A stretch of DNA of 7,160 bases from Myxococcales bacterium (lineage in GTDB: Bacteria; Myxococcota_A; Polyangia; Polyangiales; Houyiibacteriaceae). Shown piece by piece: positions 1 through 5,355 of this stretch (its first letter is position 1; every line of letters starts with the position of its first letter). The notes below the pieces were generated by a model that worked only from the letters and a program-made list of their open reading frames with translations, made no database searches and had not been told where the DNA came from. The stretch spans positions 1 to 7,160 of the forward strand of contig JABDJF010000676.1 of the NCBI GenBank assembly GCA_013002645.1. Reading direction: 5' to 3'. The position numbers and the translations under genes are program-made.

Positions 1-644
1 CCTTTCCCCGGATCGAGCCCTGCGTGCGCAGCCTTCCCGCGAACGGTGATTGTGAAGCTGCCGACTCCCTTGCGCGCGGTCTTCAGATTTCCATCCGGAC
101 CGAGAGAGGGCTCGAGCACGAAACAGCGATCTGCGCTGCGCGCGAATCGAATGATGACCCGCGTCGACTCGTGGCTACCGATCTCCTCGTCGGAGTTGAT
201 GAAAAACACTGGCGTCACCGGCAAGCTGTCGGCGCCCGCGGCCGCAAGCGCGTCGATCGCGAACAGCCCCTGAGCGAGCCCGGCCTTCATGTCGTAGGAG
301 CCCGGCCCCCAAAATGTGCCGTCCTCGGTCCTTGCCGGCATCGTTTCTAGAGTTCCAAGTGGCCAGACCGTATCGCAGTGGCCGAGTAGAAGCTGGTGCG
401 GACGATGGCGTGGACGTTCGTTCGGCATTGCGACGAGCATCCCACCGCTCTGTTTTCCCGTGACGATGAAAGGTCGGAAATGCCGCTCGGAAAACGCGTC
501 CGACAGGACGCCCATCACGTGTACCAAGGAATCCCGGTCTCCGGAGGGCGACTCGCACAGGACGAGGCGCTCGAGTAGATCGGCCATGCCTTGGCGATTG
601 CGATCGAGGTAGTCGAGGATCCGCTTGGGAAGGTCCTGGGACAT
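1..644 (-). CDS. M20 family zinc metallopeptidase, glutamate carboxypeptidase (CPG2)-like, partial (C-terminus outside window)
   Basis: A cocatalytic two-zinc hydrolase that would cleave a C-terminal amino acid or an N-acyl/amide bond in the cytoplasm. The visible 214 residues show the M20 catalytic core: HCDT at 89-92 (zinc ligand H89, D91), GPGSYDMKAG at 113-122 with bridging ligand D118, NSDEEIGS at 150-157 (E153 as general base, E154 as zinc ligand), E178 in LEPS as the next ligand, ARKG at 190-193, and H207 in the AAHAG motif that opens the dimerisation (lid) domain. The final zinc-ligand histidine and the end of the catalytic domain lie beyond position 1; family members are usually about 370-420 aa. 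The ATG at 642-644 follows the stop of the flavin-reductase-like gene by 9 nt and has no clear Shine-Dalgarno, which suggests translational coupling. No signal peptide is seen. The spacing of motifs (GPGSYDMKAG, ARKGVG) favours the CPG2-like branch over acetylornithine or succinyl-diaminopimelate deacylases. The exact substrate is unknown. Confidence 0.88.
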   Translation of the reverse strand, partial: MSQDLPKRILDYLDRNRQGMADLLERLVLCESPSGDRDSLVHVMGVLSDAFSERHFRPFIVTGKQSGGMLVAMPNERPRHRPHQLLLGHCDTVWPLGTLETMPARTEDGTFWGPGSYDMKAGLAQGLFAIDALAAAGADSLPVTPVFFINSDEEIGSHESTRVIIRFARSADRCFVLEPSLGPDGNLKTARKGVGSFTITVRGKAAHAGLDPGK

Positions 645-653
645 CGTCAGTGC

Positions 654-1238
654 TCAGCGCTTGAAGCCGACATGGTACGGGAAAGCGTTGGTTTGAACGA
701 TTTCGGCAAATCGCCCGGGGTGCAAATACGCGAGCATGGGCGAATGGGCGATCATCTCCTGTGCGTCACGGTCCGTGTCCCGCAAGGCGTCCTCCGCGAC
801 CGCCGCCGCGACGATTCGGCCGATGATGAGGCTGTTTTCGCCGAGGTCATCGATGACGCGGTCGAGCTCGCATTCGAAGTGCAGGTACGCGTTCTCCAGG
901 AGTACACCGTCGACCTTCGTCGCCGAGATCGTGGGAATGGCTTGCAGTGCGTACTTCTGGTCGTCGTCACATCGGGGGGCCGCCGCAAGACTGGTCAGCA
1001 GAATTTGATCCGGCCTCGGGAAGCTCACGGTGAAGCACCCCTCCCGCCTGGCGTTGGCGTAGGTTGCGTGGGACGGCGTACAGACGAAACCGTAATGGTC
1101 TTGCCAACTCATCGGAATCGCCAAGTGCTTTGGCGCCAAGTCGTACGTGCCGTCTGGCTCGCGCGTCCCAACGATGGTGAGCGGAGCGACCATATAGACC
1201 TGCTCCCAAACCGCGTGTTCGAGCTCGAGTGGAATCAT
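654..1238 (-). CDS. Flavin reductase-like (FMN-binding split-barrel) domain protein
   Basis: A protein of 194 aa, the usual size for a stand-alone flavin-reductase-like domain. The N-terminal stretch APLTIVGTREPDGTYDLAPKH (18-38) is the typical first strand pair and FMN-phosphate-loop region of this fold. GFVCT (50-54), a variant of the usual cysteine/threonine-containing strand, and NSLIIGRIV (135-143), the late strand near the C-terminus of the fold, follow. Members bind FMN and either reduce free flavin with NAD(P)H for a partner monooxygenase or act as flavoprotein oxidoreductases themselves. Which applies here is not visible. The ATG at 1236-1238 has no strong Shine-Dalgarno. The gene lies 49 nt after the FAD oxidoreductase gene and 9 nt before the M20 peptidase gene, so it is probably co-transcribed with both. 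No monooxygenase partner is visible in the window, although the adjacent FAD enzyme is a conceivable redox partner (inference). Confidence 0.82.
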   Translation of the reverse strand: MIPLELEHAVWEQVYMVAPLTIVGTREPDGTYDLAPKHLAIPMSWQDHYGFVCTPSHATYANARREGCFTVSFPRPDQILLTSLAAAPRCDDDQKYALQAIPTISATKVDGVLLENAYLHFECELDRVIDDLGENSLIIGRIVAAAVAEDALRDTDRDAQEMIAHSPMLAYLHPGRFAEIVQTNAFPYHVGFKR

Positions 1239-1287
1239 AGCCCGCGTAGCATACCGAATCCGGCGGATGCGGCGAGACGAATGCGCG

Positions 1288-2937
1288 CTAGGCCGGCGCA
1301 GGTTTTTGCGGAGCTGGTGCTTTGGTGCGCAACGTTTGCGCCTGGTGTTTCAGAACCTGACCCAGCACGTTGCCCTTGAGCACCGCGGAAGTGCAGAGGA
1401 AGCCACCCATCATGGCGCCGACGACGCCTGCCGAAACGACGTCGGCGCCGCTGAGGTAGAGGCCCTTGATCGGCGTCTGAGGCCGAAGCCATCGCTGCGC
1501 GTATCGGCGCGGGTCATGGGATAGACCGTAGATCGCGCCCTCGGGGTGGGCGGCGAAATTCTTGGTCGAGAGAGGCGTCGACAGCTCCGCAACCTCGACT
1601 CGGCCCCGCGTCGCAGGGGCGTGCTTGTAAATGGCGTCGAGAAGGCGCTCAGAGAGGCTTGCTTTGAGCTCGTCGTACTCCGCGCCCCGCTTCTTCCACG
1701 AGGTGTTCTCCCAGCGCCGGAACGAATCGTAGGAGCCCAGGGTGATGGCCTCGATCGTCGAGCGCCCTGGGTACCGCCGTTCGAAATCCGGGTCCTTGGC
1801 CGAGGGGAACGACAGGTAGACGACGGGGAACGGTGCGTTGAGGTCCGCGAGGAAGCGATTGAAATTCTCTTCGTGGCGATTGTTCGGATAGCACCAGAGG
1901 TTGGTCTTCTCGAGCTGAAGCTCTTCGGTGGTGCCCTTCAATCCGACGTAGAGCGAGAGGTGTGCGACCGATGTGCCGAGATCTCTCGCTTTCGCGGCGT
2001 ATCCAATGGATTGCGCCAAATCGGAGGGCACGAGTCGTTCGAATGTGTTGATGACGCCCACATTGCTGATGACGACTGGAGCGCGGAGCTCATGCCCATC
2101 TGCCAGCTTGACGCCAACGGCTCGTTCGTCCTCGATGATGATTTCGGTCACCTCTGCGTTGGTCACGACCTCTCCGCCCGAGCGTTGGATCACTGGAAGG
2201 ATGCTCTCGGCGATCCGGGACGAACCTCCAACGGGATAGCCCGCGCCACGCAAATAGTGGGCGACGACCATCGAGTGGATGAAAAAGGAGCTTTCAGACG
2301 GCACCAGCCCGTAGTCCCCGAACTGCCCCGTCAGCACGCCGATGAGCTCTTGGTTCTGGGTGATGTCTTCGAGGACCTCCCGTGTCGTCCGAAGCGCTTC
2401 TTTGGTGATGCCCCGGCGCATCATCCCGCCGAACAGCGTGGAAACAAAAGGAGGCACCGCCTTTTCCGCGAAGAACATCTGCGCCTTTTTGACGGTCGCG
2501 ATGATTTTCTCCAGGTACTGGTCGATCGCGTCTTTTTCGGCTGGGAAGTACTCGTGCAGCTGCGCGCGAAAGTTTTCGAGCCCCTTGACCAAGTCGTACG
2601 CATTGTCACCCAGAATGATCCGGTCGTAGACCTCGCCTAGGTCGGCCCAGTCGAGCTCACCATCCGTAATGAAGTCGAAGAGGCGTCGCGATGTCGCGCG
2701 CGGGTGGGACACGTCCCCAATGTAGTGCACCCCTACGTCCCATTCATAGCCTGGCCTACGAAACGTATGCGTGAAGCCACCGGCGGTGTAGTGCCGCTCG
2801 AGGACGAGCACACGCTTTCCCGCAAGCTTGGAGAGAGTCGCGGCGGCCGCCATTCCGCCGATGCCCGACCCGATCACGATGGCGTCCCAACTCTCTGCGA
2901 GGCCGGGGTGTTGTTTATACGATGTACCGATGCGCAT
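1288..2937 (-). CDS. FAD-dependent oxidoreductase of the phytoene desaturase / retinol saturase (RetSat)-like family
   Basis: A protein of 549 aa, within the usual 490-610 range of CrtI/CrtISO/RetSat-type flavoproteins. The N-terminal Rossmann dinucleotide-binding motif is IVIGSGIGGMAAA (20-32), followed by the acidic ribose-binding E47 in VLVLERH and by TAGGFTHTF (51-59). GYEWDVGVHYIG (63-74) closely matches the FD(V/T)GIHYIG motif I recall from all-trans-retinol 13,14-reductase and carotenoid isomerases. The C-terminal FAD motif GLYLSGADVVSAG (492-504), followed by GAMMGG, is also characteristic. The family saturates, desaturates or isomerises double bonds of polyenes and other hydrophobic substrates; the substrate here cannot be read. 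The last residues form a Pro/Ala/Lys-rich tail (about 536-549) with no domain. The ATG at 2935-2937 is supported by a good Shine-Dalgarno, AGGAGA, 5 nt upstream. It lies 23 nt behind the TetR gene, so the regulator very probably controls it. Confidence 0.87.
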   Translation of the reverse strand: MRIGTSYKQHPGLAESWDAIVIGSGIGGMAAAATLSKLAGKRVLVLERHYTAGGFTHTFRRPGYEWDVGVHYIGDVSHPRATSRRLFDFITDGELDWADLGEVYDRIILGDNAYDLVKGLENFRAQLHEYFPAEKDAIDQYLEKIIATVKKAQMFFAEKAVPPFVSTLFGGMMRRGITKEALRTTREVLEDITQNQELIGVLTGQFGDYGLVPSESSFFIHSMVVAHYLRGAGYPVGGSSRIAESILPVIQRSGGEVVTNAEVTEIIIEDERAVGVKLADGHELRAPVVISNVGVINTFERLVPSDLAQSIGYAAKARDLGTSVAHLSLYVGLKGTTEELQLEKTNLWCYPNNRHEENFNRFLADLNAPFPVVYLSFPSAKDPDFERRYPGRSTIEAITLGSYDSFRRWENTSWKKRGAEYDELKASLSERLLDAIYKHAPATRGRVEVAELSTPLSTKNFAAHPEGAIYGLSHDPRRYAQRWLRPQTPIKGLYLSGADVVSAGVVGAMMGGFLCTSAVLKGNVLGQVLKHQAQTLRTKAPAPQKPAPA

Positions 2938-2942
2938 TGCTC

Positions 2943-2948
2943 TCTCCT
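2943..2948 (-). promoter_or_regulatory. Shine-Dalgarno site of the RetSat-like oxidoreductase
   Basis: AGGAGA read on the minus strand, 5 nt before the ATG at 2935-2937, within the 23-nt gap after the TetR stop codon. It is the strongest ribosome site in this operon; the other genes have weak or no visible ones. This would let the oxidoreductase be made in larger amounts than the regulator from one mRNA. Confidence 0.75.
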
Positions 2949-2960
2949 ACGCGCGCTTCA

Positions 2961-3551
2961 TTACGCGGCTTCCGGCCTTTCGAAGACCGATGAAATCAAT
3001 TCATCCAAGGCGCAGCCCATCACGAGCTTGCCTGCGAGGTGCAGCGAGACCAGTCCGTGTACCTGAGCCCAAAGGACGTGTGCGCGCATCAGTGGTTCTC
3101 CCTGCATGAGGTCCGCGTCGACTGCCGCCGTCACCGCGGCGTGAAGATAGGAGAACGCGCGCGCTTGCTCCGACTCGAGCTCCGGATACGTGCCTGTCTG
3201 CCCCTGCAAGATGTCGAATATGGTGTGGTACGCGTCGGGCTCATCGAGCGCGAATCTCACGTACGCCCTGCCCAGCATCCGCAGCACTTCCTCGGGGTCG
3301 TCGACCTCCGCCATCGCGTCACGCTGGACATCGGCAAACCTCCGCAACGCTTCGGTCCTCACCATCGCGAACAGCGCTTCCTTGTTCTCGAAGTACCGAT
3401 ACGGCGTCATGGGGCTGACGCCGAGCGCCTTGGCCAACGAGCGAAGCGTCACCCCAGCGTACCCCCGCTCCGCGAACAGCTTCGTCGCCGCCGCCACCGC
3501 GCGCCGACGAAACGCACCCAGCTCTTCTGCCGTCAACGCCGCCCTAGCCAT
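2961..3551 (-). CDS. TetR/AcrR-family transcriptional regulator
   Basis: A DNA-binding repressor-type protein of 196 aa from the ATG at 3549-3551. An in-frame TTG two codons earlier (3557) is a less likely start. Residues 13-60 form the TetR_N helix-turn-helix: AAATKLFAERGYAGVTLRSLAKALGVSPMTPYRYFENK is family-typical, with the recognition helix around 46-54 and the YRYFENK end at 51-57. The remainder is an all-helical ligand-binding and dimerisation domain. Its LWAQVHGLVSLHLAGKL segment (160-176) resembles the WHG-type TetR C-terminal domain (inference from motif memory). The gene is first in a codirectional run with the FAD oxidoreductase, the flavin-reductase-like gene and the M20 peptidase, and it has a perfect palindrome just upstream of its start. 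This suggests it represses itself and the operon until a ligand, perhaps the operon's substrate, binds. The start codon has no clear Shine-Dalgarno. Confidence 0.9.
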   Translation of the reverse strand: MARAALTAEELGAFRRRAVAAATKLFAERGYAGVTLRSLAKALGVSPMTPYRYFENKEALFAMVRTEALRRFADVQRDAMAEVDDPEEVLRMLGRAYVRFALDEPDAYHTIFDILQGQTGTYPELESEQARAFSYLHAAVTAAVDADLMQGEPLMRAHVLWAQVHGLVSLHLAGKLVMGCALDELISSVFERPEAA

Positions 3552-3558
3552 CCCCAAA

Positions 3559-3587
3559 CGTTTACGGCGTAAATCTTATCCCGTCAA
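3559..3587 (-). promoter_or_regulatory. Candidate promoter of the TetR-oxidoreductase operon
   Basis: On the minus strand there is a good -35 hexamer, TTGACG (3582-3587), and 17 bp later the weak -10-like TAAACG (3559-3564). If this pair is used, the start point would fall almost at the ATG and the message would be leaderless, which fits the missing Shine-Dalgarno. An alternative -10, TAAGAT (3573-3578), has no matching -35. Both candidates overlap or touch the palindrome at 3561-3573. The weak -10 makes this call tentative. Confidence 0.35.
3561..3573. promoter_or_regulatory. Candidate operator of the TetR regulator (perfect 13-bp palindrome)
   Basis: TTTACG-G-CGTAAA is a perfect inverted repeat with 6-bp half-sites around one central base, 9 bases upstream of the TetR ATG (3552-3560 intervene). 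Its position over the presumed -10 region and its dyad symmetry fit a TetR autorepression site. TetR-family operators are commonly longer palindromes, so this may be the core of the true site. Confidence 0.5.
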
Positions 3588-3651
3588 GGGGATACTCTCG
3601 GGGTATCCAACCCCTTGGAATCAGACGGTTGGATACCCGGAGAGGGTCCCC
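3588..3651 (-). terminator. Long stem-loop after tyrS, candidate transcription terminator or processing hairpin
   Basis: Two 25-nt arms (3588-3612 and 3627-3651) pair at 22 of 25 positions by Watson-Crick plus one G-U, leaving a 14-nt loop. The inner 12 bp (gggtatccaacc against ggttggataccc) are perfect. The first arm in transcription order starts at the last base of the tyrS stop codon, and the second ends right against the TTGACG of the downstream promoter. There is no T-run after the stem, so classical intrinsic termination is doubtful. A Rho-linked, 3'-end-protecting or attenuating role is possible. The inner segment CCAA-CCCC-TTGG (3607-3618) could form a small alternative hairpin. Confidence 0.5.
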
Positions 3652-4871
3652 TATTTGAGGGTGACGGCGGCCCAGCTGCGTTTGCCGGCTTTGATGATGT
3701 ATCGGCCTTTGGGGAGCTTGGCTTGGGGGTCGGTGATGCGGTCGCCGTCGATCTCGACGCCGCCTTGCTGGATTCGGCGGCGGCCGTCGCTCGAGCTTTT
3801 CACGAGACCGATGTCGCTCAGGAGCTTGGGTACCCAGACCAGGTCTTCGTCGAGAGCGACTTCGTGCTCGGGCATCTCGTCTGGGATCTGGCGATTCGAG
3901 AACTGGGCCAGCCAGGACGCTTCTGCGGCGCCGGCATGCTCCGCGTCGTGGTAGCGGGCCACAATCTCTTTGCTCAGCGCGATCTTCGCGTCGCGCGGGT
4001 TCATCTTCCCTGCGGCGCATGCGCGCTTCCGCCGTTCGACTTCCGGGCTTGGTTCCGACGAGAGCAGCTCGTAGTAACGCCACATCAGGTCATCGGAGAT
4101 GCTCATCAGCTTGCCGAATTGCTCCTTGGGCAGCTCGGCCACACCGACATAGTTGTCGAGTGACTTGCTCATTTTGGCGCCGACGATTTTTCCGGCCTCG
4201 AAGCGCGCGTTGATCCCTTCCAAGATTGGGGTGGTCATCACGATTTGAGGTCGCTGTCCCATCTCGCGCATGATCTCCCGACCAACGAGCAGGTTGAAGA
4301 GTTGGTCGGTTCCACCAAGCTCGACATCGCACTCGAGGACGACGGAATCGTAGGCCTGGGCAAGCGGGTACAGGAGCTCGTGAAGCGAAATGCTCTGGTG
4401 TTCCGCCCAGCGCCGCTTGAAGTCATCTCGCTCCATCATGCGCGCCAGCGTGTACTTGCCGGCCAACCGAATGACGTCGTCGAACGCCATCTTGCCGAGC
4501 CACTCGCTGTTGTAAACGATCTGCGTTCGGTCTCGATCGAGAATCTTGAATGCCTGATCGGCATAGCTGCGCGCGCCTTTGAGAATCTCATCGCGTGTAG
4601 GGACCGGACGCGTGCTGCGCCGGCCGGAGGGGTCACCGATCTGCGCGGTGAAGTCTCCAACGATGAAAACGATTTGGTGTCCCAGCTCTTGAAACTGGCG
4701 CATTTTGTTGAGCAGGACCGTGTGGCCGAGGTGCAAATCCGGTCGGGTCGGGTCGAACCCGGCTTTGATTTTGAGCGGCTTTCCCGTGCTCAGTCGTTCG
4801 AGGAACTCTGACTCGACGTGCACGTCGACTACACCGCGCTTGAGCTCGGCGAGCTGCGCCTCGGGTTTCAT
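3651..4871 (-). CDS. tyrS: Tyrosyl-tRNA synthetase
   Basis: Cytoplasmic class I aminoacyl-tRNA synthetase that activates tyrosine with ATP and charges tRNA-Tyr. The protein is 406 aa, near the normal 400-430. Signature motifs are complete: FDPTRPDLHLGH with the HIGH-type motif HLGH at 47-50, the tyrosine-pocket segments QAYD (172-175) and GGTDQLFN (186-193), and KMSKS at 233-237. The C-terminal S4-like RNA-binding domain occupies about 346-406 (VKSSSDGRRRIQQGGVEIDG onward). The HLGH form and the GGTDQ segment place it in the TyrZ-like bacterial branch (from family knowledge). The ATG at 4869-4871 is preceded by AGAGG (4878-4882), 6 nt upstream. That site overlaps the stop of the HU/IHF-like gene, so translation is probably coupled. 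The long stem-loop begins at its stop codon. Confidence 0.97.
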   Translation of the reverse strand: MKPEAQLAELKRGVVDVHVESEFLERLSTGKPLKIKAGFDPTRPDLHLGHTVLLNKMRQFQELGHQIVFIVGDFTAQIGDPSGRRSTRPVPTRDEILKGARSYADQAFKILDRDRTQIVYNSEWLGKMAFDDVIRLAGKYTLARMMERDDFKRRWAEHQSISLHELLYPLAQAYDSVVLECDVELGGTDQLFNLLVGREIMREMGQRPQIVMTTPILEGINARFEAGKIVGAKMSKSLDNYVGVAELPKEQFGKLMSISDDLMWRYYELLSSEPSPEVERRKRACAAGKMNPRDAKIALSKEIVARYHDAEHAGAAEASWLAQFSNRQIPDEMPEHEVALDEDLVWVPKLLSDIGLVKSSSDGRRRIQQGGVEIDGDRITDPQAKLPKGRYIIKAGKRSWAAVTLK

Positions 4872-4877
4872 CGTCAG

Positions 4878-4882
4878 CCTCT
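4878..4882 (-). promoter_or_regulatory. Shine-Dalgarno site of tyrS overlapping the upstream stop codon
   Basis: AGAGG lies 6 nt before the tyrS ATG and shares bases with the TAG stop (4881-4883) of the HU/IHF-like gene. Only 9 nt separate the two reading frames. This arrangement supports co-transcription and possible translational coupling. Confidence 0.7.
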
Positions 4883-5186
4883 ATTCGCCGGCGTCGGCAG
4901 TATCGGCGACGCCGTCGTTGACGAGCTCTTTGAGCTCTTTGCCGACCTTGAAAAACGGCAGTCGCTTTTCGGGAACCGGGACCGGCCTTCCCGTGCGCGG
5001 GTTCCGCCCGCTGTACGATTTGTACTCACGCACCGTGAAGCTACCGAAGCCGCGGATTTCGATCCCCTCCCCTTGCTCGAGCGCCGACGTCATCGAATTG
5101 AAGACGCAGTTTACGACCTGTTCAGCTCGGCTTTTGGTGATCTTCGTCCGCTGGGCTACAGCGTCGATGAGCTCCGACTTCGTCAT
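4881..5186 (-). CDS. HU/IHF-family DNA-bending protein, IHF-beta-like
   Basis: A small nucleoid-associated protein that binds DNA as a dimer and bends it strongly. The chosen start, ATG at 5184-5186, gives MTKSELIDAVA and 101 aa. It matches the canonical MTKSELI opening of IhfB and has the Shine-Dalgarno GGGGAAAG 5 nt upstream. The in-frame ATG at 5199-5201 would only add MGKES and lies close to the expected transcription start. Family marks are IEIRGFGSF (42-50) and the DNA-inserting arm with GRNPRTG (60-66), P63 being the expected intercalating proline, followed by LPFFKVGKELKELVN (76-90). A short acidic tail DGVADTADAGE (91-101) exceeds the usual 90-94 aa. The gene is followed by tyrS after 9 nt. 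Whether it is IHF-beta or a divergent HU is not settled by the sequence, so no gene symbol is given. Confidence 0.92.
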   Translation of the reverse strand: MTKSELIDAVAQRTKITKSRAEQVVNCVFNSMTSALEQGEGIEIRGFGSFTVREYKSYSGRNPRTGRPVPVPEKRLPFFKVGKELKELVNDGVADTADAGE

Positions 5187-5191
5187 CGATT

Positions 5192-5199
5192 CTTTCCCC
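5192..5199 (-). promoter_or_regulatory. Shine-Dalgarno site that fixes the start of the HU/IHF-like gene
   Basis: GGGGAAAG on the minus strand, 5 nt before the ATG at 5184-5186. The alternative upstream ATG at 5199-5201 has no comparable site and falls just downstream of the -10 box, so this decides the start as MTKSELI. Confidence 0.75.
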
Positions 5200-5210
5200 A
5201 TTGGCCGCCC

Positions 5211-5238
5211 AGTATATCCAGGGCGTTCGGCGCGTCAA
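5211..5238 (-). promoter_or_regulatory. Sigma-70-type promoter of the HU/IHF-like gene and tyrS
   Basis: -35 TTGACG (5233-5238), 16-bp spacer, -10 TATACT (5211-5216). Both hexamers match consensus at 5 of 6 positions. The expected start point, around 5202-5205, gives a short leader carrying the GGGGAAAG ribosome site. It is the best promoter in the window and sits in the 169-bp gap between the CGS-type gene and this pair. I see no other gene or convincing structure in that gap. Confidence 0.72.
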
Positions 5239-5355
5239 CAGCAATTTCAGGCACTTGCGCAGTTCGTCCAGAGGCTGGAGAAAGGCCGCTGGCAGTGAGG
5301 CGGAAGAGTTGCAGCTCTGTTTTGTGAGGCGAATCGCAGTGTCGAAGGCGATGCC

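Noticed and set aside
591..1379. A 262-codon open frame on the plus strand
   Set aside because: It is antisense to the flavin-reductase-like gene and overlaps three real genes; no motif is visible.
1546..2640. A 364-codon open frame on the plus strand
   Set aside because: It lies entirely inside the FAD oxidoreductase gene, whose minus-strand product has clear family motifs and a good Shine-Dalgarno. The plus-strand translation matches no family I know and is expected from GC-rich codon bias.
3555..3557. TTG start adding two codons to the TetR regulator
   Set aside because: The ATG at 3549-3551 is the more common start codon and gives a normal TetR N-terminus. Neither start has a clear Shine-Dalgarno, so the shorter form is preferred.
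5187..5355. Terminator after the CGS-type gene, and the twice-repeated CGCCTCAC near 5300-5330
   Set aside because: The only hairpin (AGAG-TTGCAG-CTCT) has a 4-bp stem and no U-tract, and the repeated octamer is too short to distinguish from chance.
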